Source: Cyanobium sp. T1B-Tous
GTDB lineage: Bacteria; Cyanobacteriota; Cyanobacteriia; PCC-6307; Cyanobiaceae
DNA: 64,000 bases
Reading direction: 5' to 3'
NCBI RefSeq assembly: GCF_024345475.1
Contig: NZ_JAGQBE010000001.1
Coordinates: forward strand, 1 to 64,000
The notes under the pieces were generated by a model. The model worked only from the letters and a program-made list of their open reading frames with translations, searched no databases and was not told where the DNA came from. Made by a program: the position numbers and the translations under genes. Positions 46,402 through 55,315 of this stretch are shown piece after piece (within the stretch, counting starts at the first letter, position 1; every line of letters starts with the position of its first letter).

Positions 46402-47562
46402 CTAGCCCCAGAGCCGCCGCCGCGGAGCGGCGGCCAGGCGCCGGTGGGTGTCGGCCAGCAGGGTTGGGATCGGCAGGCCGTGGGGGCAGCGGGGCAGGCA
46501 GGCGCCGCAGGCTTGGCAGGCCTCGGCCTGGCGCTCCTCCCACCAGTGGCCGGCGCGGCCGATCAGGTTGTAGCGCTCGCCGGCAAACGCCTCCATGCCG
46601 TGGCCGACGGCCAGGTTGCGCAGGCGCAGCAGTTCGGGGATCGGCACGCCGTTGGGGCAGGGCAGGCAGGCCCGGCACTGGCCGCAGCGCTCGGCCCCCA
46701 GCCGCTGCCGGCCGGCGGCCTCCAGCCTGGCCAGGGCCTGGTGGTGGGCAGGGCTGAGCCAGGCTGCGGGCTCTGCGGCGATGGCAGTGGCCCAGGCCAG
46801 ATCGCCCGGCTGCTCGGCCCCCAGGCTCAGGGTGGAGATTCCCTGATCCAGCAGAAAGCGGTAGGCCAGCTCCAGGGGGTGGAACGGGGCGCAGTCGGCC
46901 AGCAGTTCGGCTGGTGGGTCGTAGAGGCGGCCGCCCTTGTCGGCGGGGGAGATGGCCAGCACGCCGATGCCGTCCGCGAGGGCGGCGCGGGCCAGGGGCA
47001 GGCGGGTCTGGTCGAACAGGTGCAGGTGCAGGCTGCAGAAGCTGAAGGATCCCGAGGCCAGGGCCGCTTCGATCAGCTCCGGACTGCCGTGGCTGGTGAA
47101 GCCCACCTGGCCCACCAGCCCTTCGCCGCGGGCCCAGGTCAGCAGCTCGGCACCGGGGCCCCGCAGGGCCCAGTCCAGGTGCTCGGGGGTGTTGAGGCCA
47201 TGCACCGCCAGGTTGGTGAGTGGGCCTGGGCCAAGGCGCTGGAGGATGGCGCGCAGCTGCCCCTGGGCGGTGGCCAGATCGGGCCCAGGCAGCAGCTTGC
47301 TGGTGATGCGCCAGCCGCCCGGCGGGGCCAGGTTGTCCAGGGCCAGGGCGGCGAGGGCCTGGCCGAGGAAGGTTTCGGCGGGGCCGTAGGCCGGGGCCGT
47401 CTCCAGATGGTTGATGCCGGCGGCCAAGGCCGCGCGCAGCACCGCTTCCATCTGGGCCGGGCTGCCCAGGGCGCGCATGGTGCCCAGGCTGAAGGCCGAT
47501 ACCGGTGGCCCGGCTCCGAAGGGGCGCAGCCGCTGCTCAGCCGGCGCCGGGACTGTCGTCAT
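46402..47562 (-). CDS. Aldo/keto reductase with C-terminal 4Fe-4S domain
   Basis: 386 residues from ATG 47562; the frame is open upstream inside the next gene. N-terminal AKR barrel: FSLGTMRALGS, HLETAPAYGPAETFLG with the catalytic Asp/Tyr position shifted (ETAPAYG) and the FTSHGSPELIEAAL region. The C-terminal 60 residues hold two Cys clusters, CGQCRACLPCPNGVPI and CQACGACLPRCPHGLPI, giving a 2[4Fe-4S] ferredoxin-like domain. Such proteins occur in cyanobacteria; the electron partner is unknown. The start overlaps the bifunctional nuclease gene by 26 bp. Confidence 0.88.
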   Translation of the reverse strand: MTTVPAPAEQRLRPFGAGPPVSAFSLGTMRALGSPAQMEAVLRAALAAGINHLETAPAYGPAETFLGQALAALALDNLAPPGGWRITSKLLPGPDLATAQGQLRAILQRLGPGPLTNLAVHGLNTPEHLDWALRGPGAELLTWARGEGLVGQVGFTSHGSPELIEAALASGSFSFCSLHLHLFDQTRLPLARAALADGIGVLAISPADKGGRLYDPPAELLADCAPFHPLELAYRFLLDQGISTLSLGAEQPGDLAWATAIAAEPAAWLSPAHHQALARLEAAGRQRLGAERCGQCRACLPCPNGVPIPELLRLRNLAVGHGMEAFAGERYNLIGRAGHWWEERQAEACQACGACLPRCPHGLPIPTLLADTHRRLAAAPRRRLWG

Positions 47563-48184
47563 GCTCTTCGCCGGGGCCGGGGGCTGGGGGTTCAGGCTCC
47601 GCTTCCGTTTGCGATGCCGACCCAGGCTCGGGGTGGGCCTGGCGCAGATGGCGCACCAGGTCGGCGGGGCTGGTGCTGTCGAGGAAGCGGCGGAATTTGT
47701 CCTGGTCTTCCGCATCGGCCTCCGCATCCACCGGGATGGAGGCATCGGCCACCACTTCCTCCAGCATCCAGATGGGGCTATGGGTGCGCAGGGCCAGGGC
47801 GATGGCGTCGCTGGGCCGGGCATCGAGCTCCAGGCTGGTGGCGGGTTTGGCGTCGCCAGAGCCGGATTCCCCAGGCCCGGACTCCCCTGCGCCAGCGGCC
47901 TGGGCGGGGAGGAGTTTCAGCACGGCCCGGAAGGTGCTGTCTTCAATCGTGTGGATCACCACCCGGTCGAGCCGCAGCCCGCCCGCATCGATCAGGGCGG
48001 CCATCAGGTCGTGGCTGAGGGGCCGCGGCGGCGGCTCGTTGCTGAGGCCGGCCAGGATGTTCTGGGCCTGGGCCTGGTCGATCCAGATCGGCACCTGGCG
48101 CCGGCCCGAAGGATCCCGCAACAGCACGATCGGGCTGCGACTGGCCGCATCCAGGCCGATTCCGGCAACGCGCATCTCGACCAT
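47537..48184 (-). CDS. Bifunctional nuclease (BFN/DUF151) family protein
   Basis: 215 residues. The DUF151 core: MRVAGIGLDAASRSPIVLLRD, RQVPIWIDQAQAQNILAGL, LSHDLMAALIDAGGLRLDRVVIH and LDARPSDAIALALRTHSPIWM. The C-terminal part is an acidic low-complexity tail (EPEPPAPGPGEEHDD), and a short Gly/Ser/Glu-rich insertion lies near residue 100. Plant and archaeal homologues have nuclease activity; the bacterial role is not established. It overlaps the aldo/keto reductase by 26 bp. Confidence 0.85.
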   Translation of the reverse strand: MVEMRVAGIGLDAASRSPIVLLRDPSGRRQVPIWIDQAQAQNILAGLSNEPPPRPLSHDLMAALIDAGGLRLDRVVIHTIEDSTFRAVLKLLPAQAAGAGESGPGESGSGDAKPATSLELDARPSDAIALALRTHSPIWMLEEVVADASIPVDAEADAEDQDKFRRFLDSTSPADLVRHLRQAHPEPGSASQTEAEPEPPAPGPGEEHDDSPGAG

Positions 48185-48248
48185 GGCTTGCCCGCCGAGC
48201 CCTTTGTCCGATTATGGCCAGATTGGTTCTTCCTGGGCTGGACAGCGG

Positions 48249-48920
48249 ATGTTTACCGGGCTGGTGCAGGCCACAGGGGTGATCCGCCGCAGTCCCCGCG
48301 GGGTGCAGGTGCAGTGGTCGGCAGCTCCCGCAGGGGGCTGGGGGCCCCAGAGTCTGGCCCTGGGGGACAGCGTGGCGGTGGATGGGGTGTGCCTCACCGT
48401 GGCCGAGCGCCTCGCCGATGGTTTTCGCGCCGATGTGAGTGAGGAAACCCTGGGGCGCACCACCCTCGCGGCCAAGGCGGATCGGGGTGGGGCGGTGAAT
48501 CTTGAGCCCGCCCTGCGCCTGGCCGATCGCCTCGGCGGCCATCTGGTGAGCGGCCATGTGGACGGCTTGGGGGTGGTGCGCGCCATTGCGCGTCAGCCGG
48601 CCTCCTGGCGCCTGGAGCTGGCCTGGAGTGACCCCGCCTATGGCCGCTACATCTGTGAGAAGGCGAGTGTTGCCGTGGATGGCATCAGCCTCACGGTGGC
48701 GGGCTGCGAGCCCAGTGGTGCCGGCTTCTGGATCGCCGTGATTCCCCACACCTGGGCCAGCACCACCCTGGCCCAGCTGGCCGTGGGGGATGGGGTCAAC
48801 CTGGAAGCTGATCTGTTGGCGAAATACACCGAACGGCTGCTCTCGGCCGCCGGCACGGCCGCGGGGCCGGCTGGGGAGTCGATCAGTGGTGCCTGGCTAG
48901 CCGACCACGGTTGGGTCTGA
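48249..48920 (+). CDS. ribE: Riboflavin synthase, alpha subunit
   Basis: 223 residues from ATG 48249. Two repeated lumazine-binding domains: MFTGLVQATG with DSVAVDGVCLTV in the first, then HLVSGHVDGLG and KASVAVDGISLTVAG in the second. Dismutates two 6,7-dimethyl-8-ribityllumazines to make riboflavin. The start is supported by the family's conserved N terminus (MFTGxV). It diverges from the nuclease gene by 64 bp. Confidence 0.96.
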   Translation: MFTGLVQATGVIRRSPRGVQVQWSAAPAGGWGPQSLALGDSVAVDGVCLTVAERLADGFRADVSEETLGRTTLAAKADRGGAVNLEPALRLADRLGGHLVSGHVDGLGVVRAIARQPASWRLELAWSDPAYGRYICEKASVAVDGISLTVAGCEPSGAGFWIAVIPHTWASTTLAQLAVGDGVNLEADLLAKYTERLLSAAGTAAGPAGESISGAWLADHGWV

Positions 48921-48979
48921 GCCAGGCTGACGCCGGCGGATGGCGTGACTACGGTCCGAGGGACGTCGGTTGCATACGG

Positions 48980-49555
48980 ATGGGCTCAAGTCTGCTGTCC
49001 CCCAATGGCGCGGGACTCAAGGCCTTCACCCTGTTTGAGGGGGTATTGATGCTGGTGCTGGGGGTGCTGGCCCTGATCTTTCCGGTGGTGGCCTCGGCCT
49101 GGATCACCGTGATCGTGGCGGTGTCCTTTCTGGTGGGCGGCATCGTGGGCTGGGTGAGCAATCTGGCCCGCTCCCGCCAGCTGGGGCGGTGGTACTGCTT
49201 CTGGCGCCTGGTGATCTCCACCCTGTTTGTCGTGGTGGGGGCCTGGATGATTCAGCAGTTCCGCGGCGGCCCGCTCGAGGGGGGCGTGGTGGTGGCCAGC
49301 CTCGCCTTTGCCATCGGCCTCGTCTTCATCCTGGAGGGCGTGGTGTCAATCCTGATGTCCCTGGGGCACACCCAGATGCGGGGCTGGGGATGGGGCCTGC
49401 TCAATGGCATCGTCACCCTGATCCTCGGCGTGTTGATCGTCACCATGCAGGGCTGGGGCCTGCTGTGGGTGATTGGCGTGCTGGTGGGGATCAGCTTTTT
49501 GTTCAGCGGCATCGACCTGCTGGCCTTCAGCGCCCGCTTTCATGGCGATGACTGA
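48980..49555 (+). CDS. HdeD family (DUF308) membrane protein
   Basis: 191 residues from ATG 48980. Six hydrophobic segments arranged in three helical pairs (EGVLMLVLGVLALIFP, VIVAVSFLVGGIVGW, LVISTLFVVVGAWM, VVVASLAFAIGLVFILEG, GLLNGIVTLILGVLIVTM and LWVIGVLVGISFLFSGID). Matches HdeD/DUF308 proteins linked to acid resistance in E. coli; here its role is unknown. It lies 59 bp after ribE and faces the convergent cyAbrB gene. Confidence 0.88.
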   Translation: MGSSLLSPNGAGLKAFTLFEGVLMLVLGVLALIFPVVASAWITVIVAVSFLVGGIVGWVSNLARSRQLGRWYCFWRLVISTLFVVVGAWMIQQFRGGPLEGGVVVASLAFAIGLVFILEGVVSILMSLGHTQMRGWGWGLLNGIVTLILGVLIVTMQGWGLLWVIGVLVGISFLFSGIDLLAFSARFHGDD

Positions 49556-49564
49556 AGCGGGCTC

Positions 49565-49951
49565 CTAGCCCTCGAGGGGCAGTAGCCAGATGGAGCCGGT
49601 TTCCTGGTGAATTTCGATCCGGAACTCCTGGCCCGGCTCCAGTCCCAGCCGGCGGGTGTAGGCCTGGCCGATCAGCAGGTTGCCATTGCCGTGCACGCGG
49701 GTTCGGAATTCCGCTTGCCGGCCCTTCCCCTGGCCCGTGCCGCGGCCCCCGGAGCTGGCGGGGAGGTGGTAGCCCTTGGCGGCCACCAGGGCCCGGTAAA
49801 AACTCTTTTTCAGCACCCGACCACTCGGACCCACATAGCCACAGGCCCGGGCGATCTGATCTTCCGGCCGATCGCTCAGGGCCCGCGCCCGATCCAGCAG
49901 GGCCTGGCCTTCCAGCATTTCCGGTGGGCTGTCGCCCGTCCTGGCCGCCAT
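49565..49951 (-). CDS. Cyanobacterial AbrB-like transcription regulator (cyAbrB)
   Basis: 128 residues. N-terminal segment LLDRARALSDRPEDQIARACGY, the conserved KKSFYRALVAAKGYHL, then a basic linker and a C-terminal AbrB-like swapped beta-hairpin (FRTRVHGNGNLLIGQAYTRRLGLEPGQEFRIEI). cyAbrB proteins bind DNA with low specificity and tune nitrogen and carbon genes in Synechocystis. That applies to the family; no target is visible here. It lies 100 bp before the ctaE stop region and is transcribed away from it. Confidence 0.9.
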   Translation of the reverse strand: MAARTGDSPPEMLEGQALLDRARALSDRPEDQIARACGYVGPSGRVLKKSFYRALVAAKGYHLPASSGGRGTGQGKGRQAEFRTRVHGNGNLLIGQAYTRRLGLEPGQEFRIEIHQETGSIWLLPLEG

Positions 49952-50051
49952 GGCGCTTGCCTGCCCTCGTCAGTGAGATAACTCGATTCTGCCGACTGTG
50001 CTGAAAATCGCCACTCCCGTCAGGGTGAGGAAACTGGGGATTGGATCGCTC

Positions 50052-50696
50052 TCAGAGCAGATAGAGAATTCCGTACAGCACCACCCAGATGCCATCCACG
50101 AAGTGCCAGTAAAGCTCGGCCGCTTCGAGGCCGAAGTGATCGCTGGCGCTGATGCGGCCGCCTTGGCGGGTTTGCAGGGCCACGATGGCGATGCAGATCA
50201 CCCCCAGGGTCACGTGCAGGCCGTGGAACCCGGTGAGGGCATAGAAGGTGCTGGCGAACAGGTTGTCGGTGAGGCTGAAGGGCAAGCTGAAGTACTCCAC
50301 CATCTGGCCCGCCAGAAAGATGGCCCCCAAGCCGCCGGTGATGGCCAGCCAGAGGCGACTGGCCCCCAGGTTGCCGCCGCGGCATTCCTTGCCCGCCCGG
50401 TGGAAGGTGAAGCTGCTGATGATCAGCACCACGGTGTTGATCGTGGGGAGCAGCAGCTCCAGTTCGTAGGTGCTCCCCTCCTGCAGGGGATTCACGGCCC
50501 GGAAGGTGAGATAGGCGGCGAAGAAGCCGGCGAAGGTCATGCCATCGGCCACCAGGAAGGTGGCCAGGCCAAACAGGCGAAAGTCCCCATGCTCCGCGTG
50601 CTCCTGCTCGGCCGCGGCGGTGTGGCTGGCGTCGGGGCCCTGGTTGGGGCTGCCGGAGCCCTGGCCGGAGTCCTGGAGGGGTGCGGTGCTGGTCAT
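50052..50696 (-). CDS. ctaE: Cytochrome c oxidase subunit III
   Basis: 214 residues from ATG 50696, overlapping the ctaD stop by 4 bp. Five hydrophobic spans and the subunit III pattern: GLATFLVADGMTFAGFFAAYL, TVVLIISSFTFHRAG and FYALTGFHGLHVTLGVI, with HFVDGIWVVLYGILYL at the end. It stabilises the catalytic core of the aa3 oxidase. Third gene of ctaC-ctaD-ctaE, minus strand. Confidence 0.95.
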   Translation of the reverse strand: MTSTAPLQDSGQGSGSPNQGPDASHTAAAEQEHAEHGDFRLFGLATFLVADGMTFAGFFAAYLTFRAVNPLQEGSTYELELLLPTINTVVLIISSFTFHRAGKECRGGNLGASRLWLAITGGLGAIFLAGQMVEYFSLPFSLTDNLFASTFYALTGFHGLHVTLGVICIAIVALQTRQGGRISASDHFGLEAAELYWHFVDGIWVVLYGILYLL

Positions 50697-52327
50697 GCCT
50701 TCACCTCCTGGGGTTGATCCTGGTGCTGGCCGTAGCCGTAGGGCTCGGTGACCAGCGGGGCTTCGCCAATCCAGTTTTCCACCGGCGGCGGCGAACTGGT
50801 GAGCCACTCGGGGGTGAGGGCATTCCAGGGGTTATCGCCCGCTGGCTTGCCGTTGATGGCGGTGACCACCACGTTGATCAGCAGGGGGATGGTGCTGATC
50901 GCCATCAGCAGGGCGCCGACGCTGCTCACCTGGTTGAGGGTGGTGAAGGTGGGGTCGTATTCCGCCACGCGCCGGGGCATGCCATTGAGCCCCAGCCAGT
51001 GCTGGGGAGCGAAGCAGAGATTGAAGCCGATGAAGGTGAGCAGGAAGTGGAGCCGGCCGAGGTCTTCATTGAGCAGTCGGCCGGTGAATTTGGGATACCA
51101 GTGATAAAGCGAGCCGAAGATCACGAACACCGTGCCGCCATAGACGATGTAGTGGAAATGGCCCACCACGAAGTAGGTGTCATGCACGTGGATGTCGAAG
51201 GGCACCTGGGCCAGGGCGACTCCGGTGATGCCACCAAACACGAAGTTGACGATGAAGGCACAGGAAAACAGCATGGCTGAATTCAGGGCAATCTTGCCGC
51301 CCCAGAGGGTGGCGAGCCAGTTGAAGAATTTGATGCCCGTGGGAACGGCAATGAAGGAGGTGGCGATCGTGAAGAACAGGCGCATCCAGGGGGGCGTGCC
51401 GCTGGTGAACATGTGGTGGGCCCACACGATCAACCCGAGAAACACAATGGCCATGATCGAATACACCATCGTGGTGTAGCCGAACAGGGGTTTGCGGGCG
51501 TGCACCGGCAGGATCTCACTCACCAGGCCAAAAGCCGGCAGCACCATGATGTACACGGCTGGGTGGGAATAGAACCAAAACAGGTGCTGGTACACCACCA
51601 CGTTGCCGCCTAGGGCCGGATTAAAGAAGCCTGTGTGGGCAATGATGTCGAAGCTGAGCAGGATCAGCGTGCCTGCCAGCACCGGCGTGGAGAGCACCAC
51701 CAGGATGCTGGTGCCGAGCATGGCCCAGCAGTACATCGGCAGCTGCATCAGCTTGAGGCCCGGCCGGCGCAATTTCAGCACCGTCGCGATGAAGTTGATG
51801 CCGCCGAAGATGGAGCTGCCCCCCAGTAACAGCACACTCAGAATCCACACCACCTGGCCGGCGGCGGGGGTGGTGAGGCTCAGGGGGGGGTAGGCCGTCC
51901 AGCCGGACTGGGCGGCGGCCCCGGCAATGAAGTAGCTGCTGATCAGCAGGATGCCGGCCGGAGGGATCAACCAGAACGCCACCGCATTGAGCCGCGGGAA
52001 GGCCATGTCCCGGGCCCCAACGTAAAAGGGGATCAGGTAGTTGCCGAATGCCCCGTTCACCACCGGCACGATCCAGAGAAAGATCATCACCGTGCCGTGG
52101 AGGGTGAGCACCTCGTTGTAGGTGTCACGCGGCATGAAATCGGACAGGGGCGTGACCAGCTCCGTGCGGATAGCTCCGGCCAGGGCACCACCCACCAGAT
52201 AAAAGAGGAAGCCGCACACCAGGTACTGCAGCCCAATCACCTTGTGGTCGAGGCTGAAGCTGAAATACCGCAACCACCCCTGGGGCTGGAGGCTGCCGTT
52301 GAAGTCGCTCGGATTGGCGAGGGTCAT
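50693..52327 (-). CDS. ctaD: Cytochrome c oxidase subunit I (A2-type motif)
   Basis: 544 residues with twelve spans. Heme/copper ligands: LTLHGTVMIFLW, HLFWFYSHPAVYIMVLP (CuB His and cross-linked Tyr) and VVGHFHYIVYGG (heme histidines). The helix-VI motif reads YSHPAVY, with Ala where A1 oxidases have the D-channel Glu (HPEVY). The YS pair is characteristic of the A2 subfamily, so the D-channel is likely of A2 type. Reduces O2 at the plasma or thylakoid membrane. Confidence 0.96.
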   Translation of the reverse strand: MTLANPSDFNGSLQPQGWLRYFSFSLDHKVIGLQYLVCGFLFYLVGGALAGAIRTELVTPLSDFMPRDTYNEVLTLHGTVMIFLWIVPVVNGAFGNYLIPFYVGARDMAFPRLNAVAFWLIPPAGILLISSYFIAGAAAQSGWTAYPPLSLTTPAAGQVVWILSVLLLGGSSIFGGINFIATVLKLRRPGLKLMQLPMYCWAMLGTSILVVLSTPVLAGTLILLSFDIIAHTGFFNPALGGNVVVYQHLFWFYSHPAVYIMVLPAFGLVSEILPVHARKPLFGYTTMVYSIMAIVFLGLIVWAHHMFTSGTPPWMRLFFTIATSFIAVPTGIKFFNWLATLWGGKIALNSAMLFSCAFIVNFVFGGITGVALAQVPFDIHVHDTYFVVGHFHYIVYGGTVFVIFGSLYHWYPKFTGRLLNEDLGRLHFLLTFIGFNLCFAPQHWLGLNGMPRRVAEYDPTFTTLNQVSSVGALLMAISTIPLLINVVVTAINGKPAGDNPWNALTPEWLTSSPPPVENWIGEAPLVTEPYGYGQHQDQPQEVKA

Positions 52328-52333
52328 GGCGTC

Positions 52334-53173
52334 TCAGGTGGTGGTGCGGTTGGGGCTGTTCTGCTGCAGCCAGGCGTCGTAGGCCTCGGGTTCATGCACC
52401 ACCACATTGGAGCGCATGCCGCCGTGGTACGGCCCGCAGAGTTCGGCGCACACGATCGGATAGGTGCCCGCCTTGGTGGCGGTGAAGGACAACACGGTGG
52501 GTTGACCGGGGATCACGTCCTGCTTGAGGCGGAACTGGGGCACCCAGAAGGCATGGATCACGTCGCGGGCCTCCATGTGGAGCTCCACCGGTTGGCCGGT
52601 GGGAACGTGCAGCTCACCGCTGGTGATCTGGGCGTCCGGGTAGTGAAAGATGAAGGCGAACTGCATGGCGGTGACCTCCACGGGCAACACTGGACCGCCC
52701 GGGGCGGCGTCCATGCCGGCGGCGCCAATCCCGCCCCAGACCCGGCCAGGGGCTTGGGCCTGTTGCACCGAGTGGTCCATCGCCATGTGGTCCATGGCGG
52801 AGTGGTCGTTGAGCGCCACCATGCCGCCCATGCGCTCGTAGATGTCGTAGCTGTAAATGCCGACGAACAAGACCACGATTGCGGGAATGGCGGTCCAGAC
52901 GATTTCAAGGGGCAGATTGCCCTCGATGGCGAGGCCATCACTGAAGTCGCCGGCGCGGCGTCGGAATCGAAACATGCTGTAAACAAGCAAGATCACGATG
53001 CCGAGAAACAGCATGGTGCCAATGCTGAATAAAACCTTAAATAGGGCGTCGTAGGTGGGGGCGTTGCTGCTTGCGTCCAGGGGCAGCATGTTGACGTTGT
53101 TGCCCACCCACAACCCTGTCAGCACAAGGGCTGTGGTGGCCGCGAGAACAGCCAGGGCGGTGCGAATCGGCAC
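52334..53173 (-). CDS. ctaC: Cytochrome c oxidase subunit II
   Basis: 279 residues from GTG 53173; an upstream ATG at 53314 gives 326 residues, but the extra 47 residues lack membrane character and would cover the promoter. Two transmembrane helices (IRTALAVLAATTALVLTGLW, LFSIGTMLFLGIVILLVYSMFRF), then a cupredoxin domain with the CuA site: HAFWVPQF, CAELCGPYHGGM (C, C, H, M ligands). A His/Met-rich loop (NDHSAMDHMAMDHS) lies between, possibly binding Cu. First gene of the oxidase operon. Confidence 0.93.
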   Translation of the reverse strand: MPIRTALAVLAATTALVLTGLWVGNNVNMLPLDASSNAPTYDALFKVLFSIGTMLFLGIVILLVYSMFRFRRRAGDFSDGLAIEGNLPLEIVWTAIPAIVVLFVGIYSYDIYERMGGMVALNDHSAMDHMAMDHSVQQAQAPGRVWGGIGAAGMDAAPGGPVLPVEVTAMQFAFIFHYPDAQITSGELHVPTGQPVELHMEARDVIHAFWVPQFRLKQDVIPGQPTVLSFTATKAGTYPIVCAELCGPYHGGMRSNVVVHEPEAYDAWLQQNSPNRTTT

Positions 53174-53370
53174 GGTGCACGTGGCGCGTTTGCTCAGCCT
53201 ATGGGGAGCAGCGCTGCGGTGCGTGTCAAACGTTGTTTTGGTTGGCAAATCAACGTCTCCGGCGCTTCTCTTGCGGGTGGATGTTTCAGCTTTGAGATGT
53301 GCGGGATTGCCCATCCCCCGTTTTGAACAAGCTGGCTAACTTGTCAGCCAATCTCGGGACCCTTCCCGCC
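53174..53370. promoter_or_regulatory. Divergent control region between ctaC and ctaA
   Basis: A 197-bp gap between opposing oxidase and heme A genes, less GC-rich than the coding regions around it. I see no convincing -35/-10 pair on either strand, and no clear NtcA, LexA or Fur box. The GTG start of ctaC, if correct, places the leader in this gap. The upstream ORF extension of ctaC overlaps it without coding evidence. Confidence 0.3.
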
Positions 53371-54309
53371 ATGGCGGCGCCTCTGCAGCCAGAGCCCAAT
53401 CCCCTCCCGGGCACCGTGCTGCGCCAGCGACTGGCCCTGCTCGCCTCCCATTTGGTGGTGGCCCTGGTGGCCCTAGTGGCCATCGGCGGGGCCACCCGGG
53501 TGATGGAGGCCGGCCTGGCCTGCCCCGACTGGCCTCTCTGTTATGGCCGCCTCCTGCCAGGCCATCAGATGAATCTCCAGGTTTTTCTGGAGTGGTTCCA
53601 CCGGCTGGATGCCTTCGTGGTGGGTGTGGCCCTGCTGGTTCTGACCGGCACCAGCTGGATCGGCCGCCGGCAGCTGCCGGGGTGGTTGCCCTGGGCTGCC
53701 GGGACGGCCCTGGTGATGGTGGCTGTGCAGGGTGGCCTGGGCGCCCTCACCGTCACCCAGCTCTTAGCGGCTCCCCTGGTGACGGCCCATCTCACCACCG
53801 CCCTGCTGCTGGTGGCCCTCACCAGTGGGCTGTATCAGCGCCTGGCCATGGTGGGCCGCCACCTGCAGGCACCGCCGGCCTGGTGGCTGGCCTTGGCTGG
53901 AGTTTCCCTGGTGGTGGTGCTTGCCCAATGCCTGCTGGGGGGCTCGATGGCCAGCCAGTGGGCTGCGGATCAGTGCTTCAGCTCCGGGAGTGGTTGCCGC
54001 TGGCTGCTGGCCCATCGCCAGCTGGCCATGCTTGCCGCCTTGTCGGTGCTGGCGCTGGGAGCCACCACCCCGTTGCTTCCCAAAGGCCTGGGCCAGCTGC
54101 CCGCTCTCGCCCTGGCCGCGGTGGCCCTGGTGGGTGTTCAGGTGGCGCTGGGGGTCTGGACCTTGCGCCTCCAGCTCGATGCCCCCCTGGTGACGATTGC
54201 CCATCAGCTCACCGCAGCCCTGTTGGTGGGTCTGCTGGCGGCGGTGCTGGCCCGTTCTCTTGGCGGCCGCGAGCGGTCGCTTCTCTCCTCCGAGGTGGTT
54301 CATGGTTAG
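53371..54309 (+). CDS. ctaA: Heme A synthase (COX15/CtaA)
   Basis: 312 residues from ATG 53371; upstream in-frame ORF is not needed. Eight hydrophobic segments in two repeats. The conserved histidine-bearing segments are EWFHRLDAF and [11 protein letters not shown] in the first half, [10 protein letters not shown] and [13 protein letters not shown] in the second. Adds the formyl group to heme O to give heme A for ctaD. The conserved Cys pair of the loop ([10 protein letters not shown]) is present. Overlaps ctaB by 8 bp. Confidence 0.95.
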   Translation: MAAPLQPEPNPLPGTVLRQRLALLASHLVVALVALVAIGGATRVMEAGLACPDWPLCYGRLLPGHQMNLQVFLEWFHRLDAFVVGVALLVLTGTSWIGRRQLPGWLPWAAGTALVMVAVQGGLGALTVTQLLAAPLVTAHLTTALLLVALTSGLYQRLAMVGRHLQAPPAWWLALAGVSLVVVLAQCLLGGSMASQWAADQCFSSGSGCRWLLAHRQLAMLAALSVLALGATTPLLPKGLGQLPALALAAVALVGVQVALGVWTLRLQLDAPLVTIAHQLTAALLVGLLAAVLARSLGGRERSLLSSEVVHG

Positions 54310-55297
54310 TGCAACGGCCCCAGCCTCGGTCGCCCTCGCCCCTGCGGCGGCATCGGCGATTCGTCCCTCGGTGAAATTGCCGGCCTGGCTCGAGGTGGCC
54401 AAGCCCCGGCTGATCCCCCTCCTCCTGGCCACCACCTTGGGGGGGATGGCCCTCAGCGCCGGTGGCTCCCCCAGTGCGGGCACCATTGCCTGCACCCTGG
54501 TGGGCGGCAGCCTGGCCTCGGCCGCTGCTGGCGTGCTCAATTGCCTGTGGGAGCAGGAGCTGGACGGCCGCATGCAGCGCACCAGCCGCCGCGCCCTGCC
54601 CTCGGGTCGGCTGGCCCAGCGCCAGGCCTTCGCTCTGGCGATCGGGCTCACGCTCCTCTCGGTGGGCGTGCTGGTGATCGGCGTGAATCCCCTGGCCGCC
54701 AGCCTGTCGCTGCTGGGCCTGTGCAGCTACGTGCTGCTCTACACGGCCCTGCTCAAGCCCCGTACCACCCAGAACATTGTCATCGGCGGCGTGGCTGGCG
54801 CGATCCCACCCCTGGTGGGGGCGGCCGCGGCCACCGGTGGCCTGGGCTGGTCGTCCTGGTGGCTGTTTTCCCTGGTGATGCTCTGGACCCCGGCCCATTT
54901 CTGGGCCCTGGCCCTGCTGCTCAAGGACGACTACCGCTCGGTGGGGATTCCCATGCTGCCGGTGGTGAAGGGAGTGGTGGTCACCACCCGGGCCATCAGC
55001 CACTACGCCTGGGCCACGGTGGCCTTCAGCTTGCTGGGGGCGTGGGCCCTGCCCAGTGGTGGCCTGCTCTACGGCCTGATGGTGTTGCCCTTCAACGGGC
55101 GTCTGCTGCAGCTCAGCTCCAGGCTGCGCGCCCAGCCCGATGACCCCCAGCGGGCCCGGGCCCTGTTCCGCTGGTCGATCTTCTATCTCTTCGGCATCTG
55201 CCTGCTGTTGCTGCTGGCCCGTCTTCCCCAGGCATCCCTGCTTGGCCCCGGCCTGTTCAGCGTCCCGCTGGTGGCGCTGCCTACATTGGTCGGCTGA
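54302..55297 (+). CDS. ctaB: Protoheme IX farnesyltransferase (heme O synthase)
   Basis: 331 residues from ATG 54302, overlapping ctaA by 8 bp. UbiA-family fold with the polyprenyl-diphosphate motif [21 protein letters not shown] (an Asp motif of the N-DxxxD type) and the second Asp-rich loop [18 protein letters not shown]. Converts heme B to heme O, upstream of ctaA in the pathway. The overlapped order ctaA-ctaB ensures balanced synthesis for the oxidase encoded divergently. Confidence 0.95.
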   Translation: MVSATAPASVALAPAAASAIRPSVKLPAWLEVAKPRLIPLLLATTLGGMALSAGGSPSAGTIACTLVGGSLASAAAGVLNCLWEQELDGRMQRTSRRALPSGRLAQRQAFALAIGLTLLSVGVLVIGVNPLAASLSLLGLCSYVLLYTALLKPRTTQNIVIGGVAGAIPPLVGAAAATGGLGWSSWWLFSLVMLWTPAHFWALALLLKDDYRSVGIPMLPVVKGVVVTTRAISHYAWATVAFSLLGAWALPSGGLLYGLMVLPFNGRLLQLSSRLRAQPDDPQRARALFRWSIFYLFGICLLLLLARLPQASLLGPGLFSVPLVALPTLVG

Positions 55298-55315
55298 TTG
55301 GGGCGGCCTGGCTCG

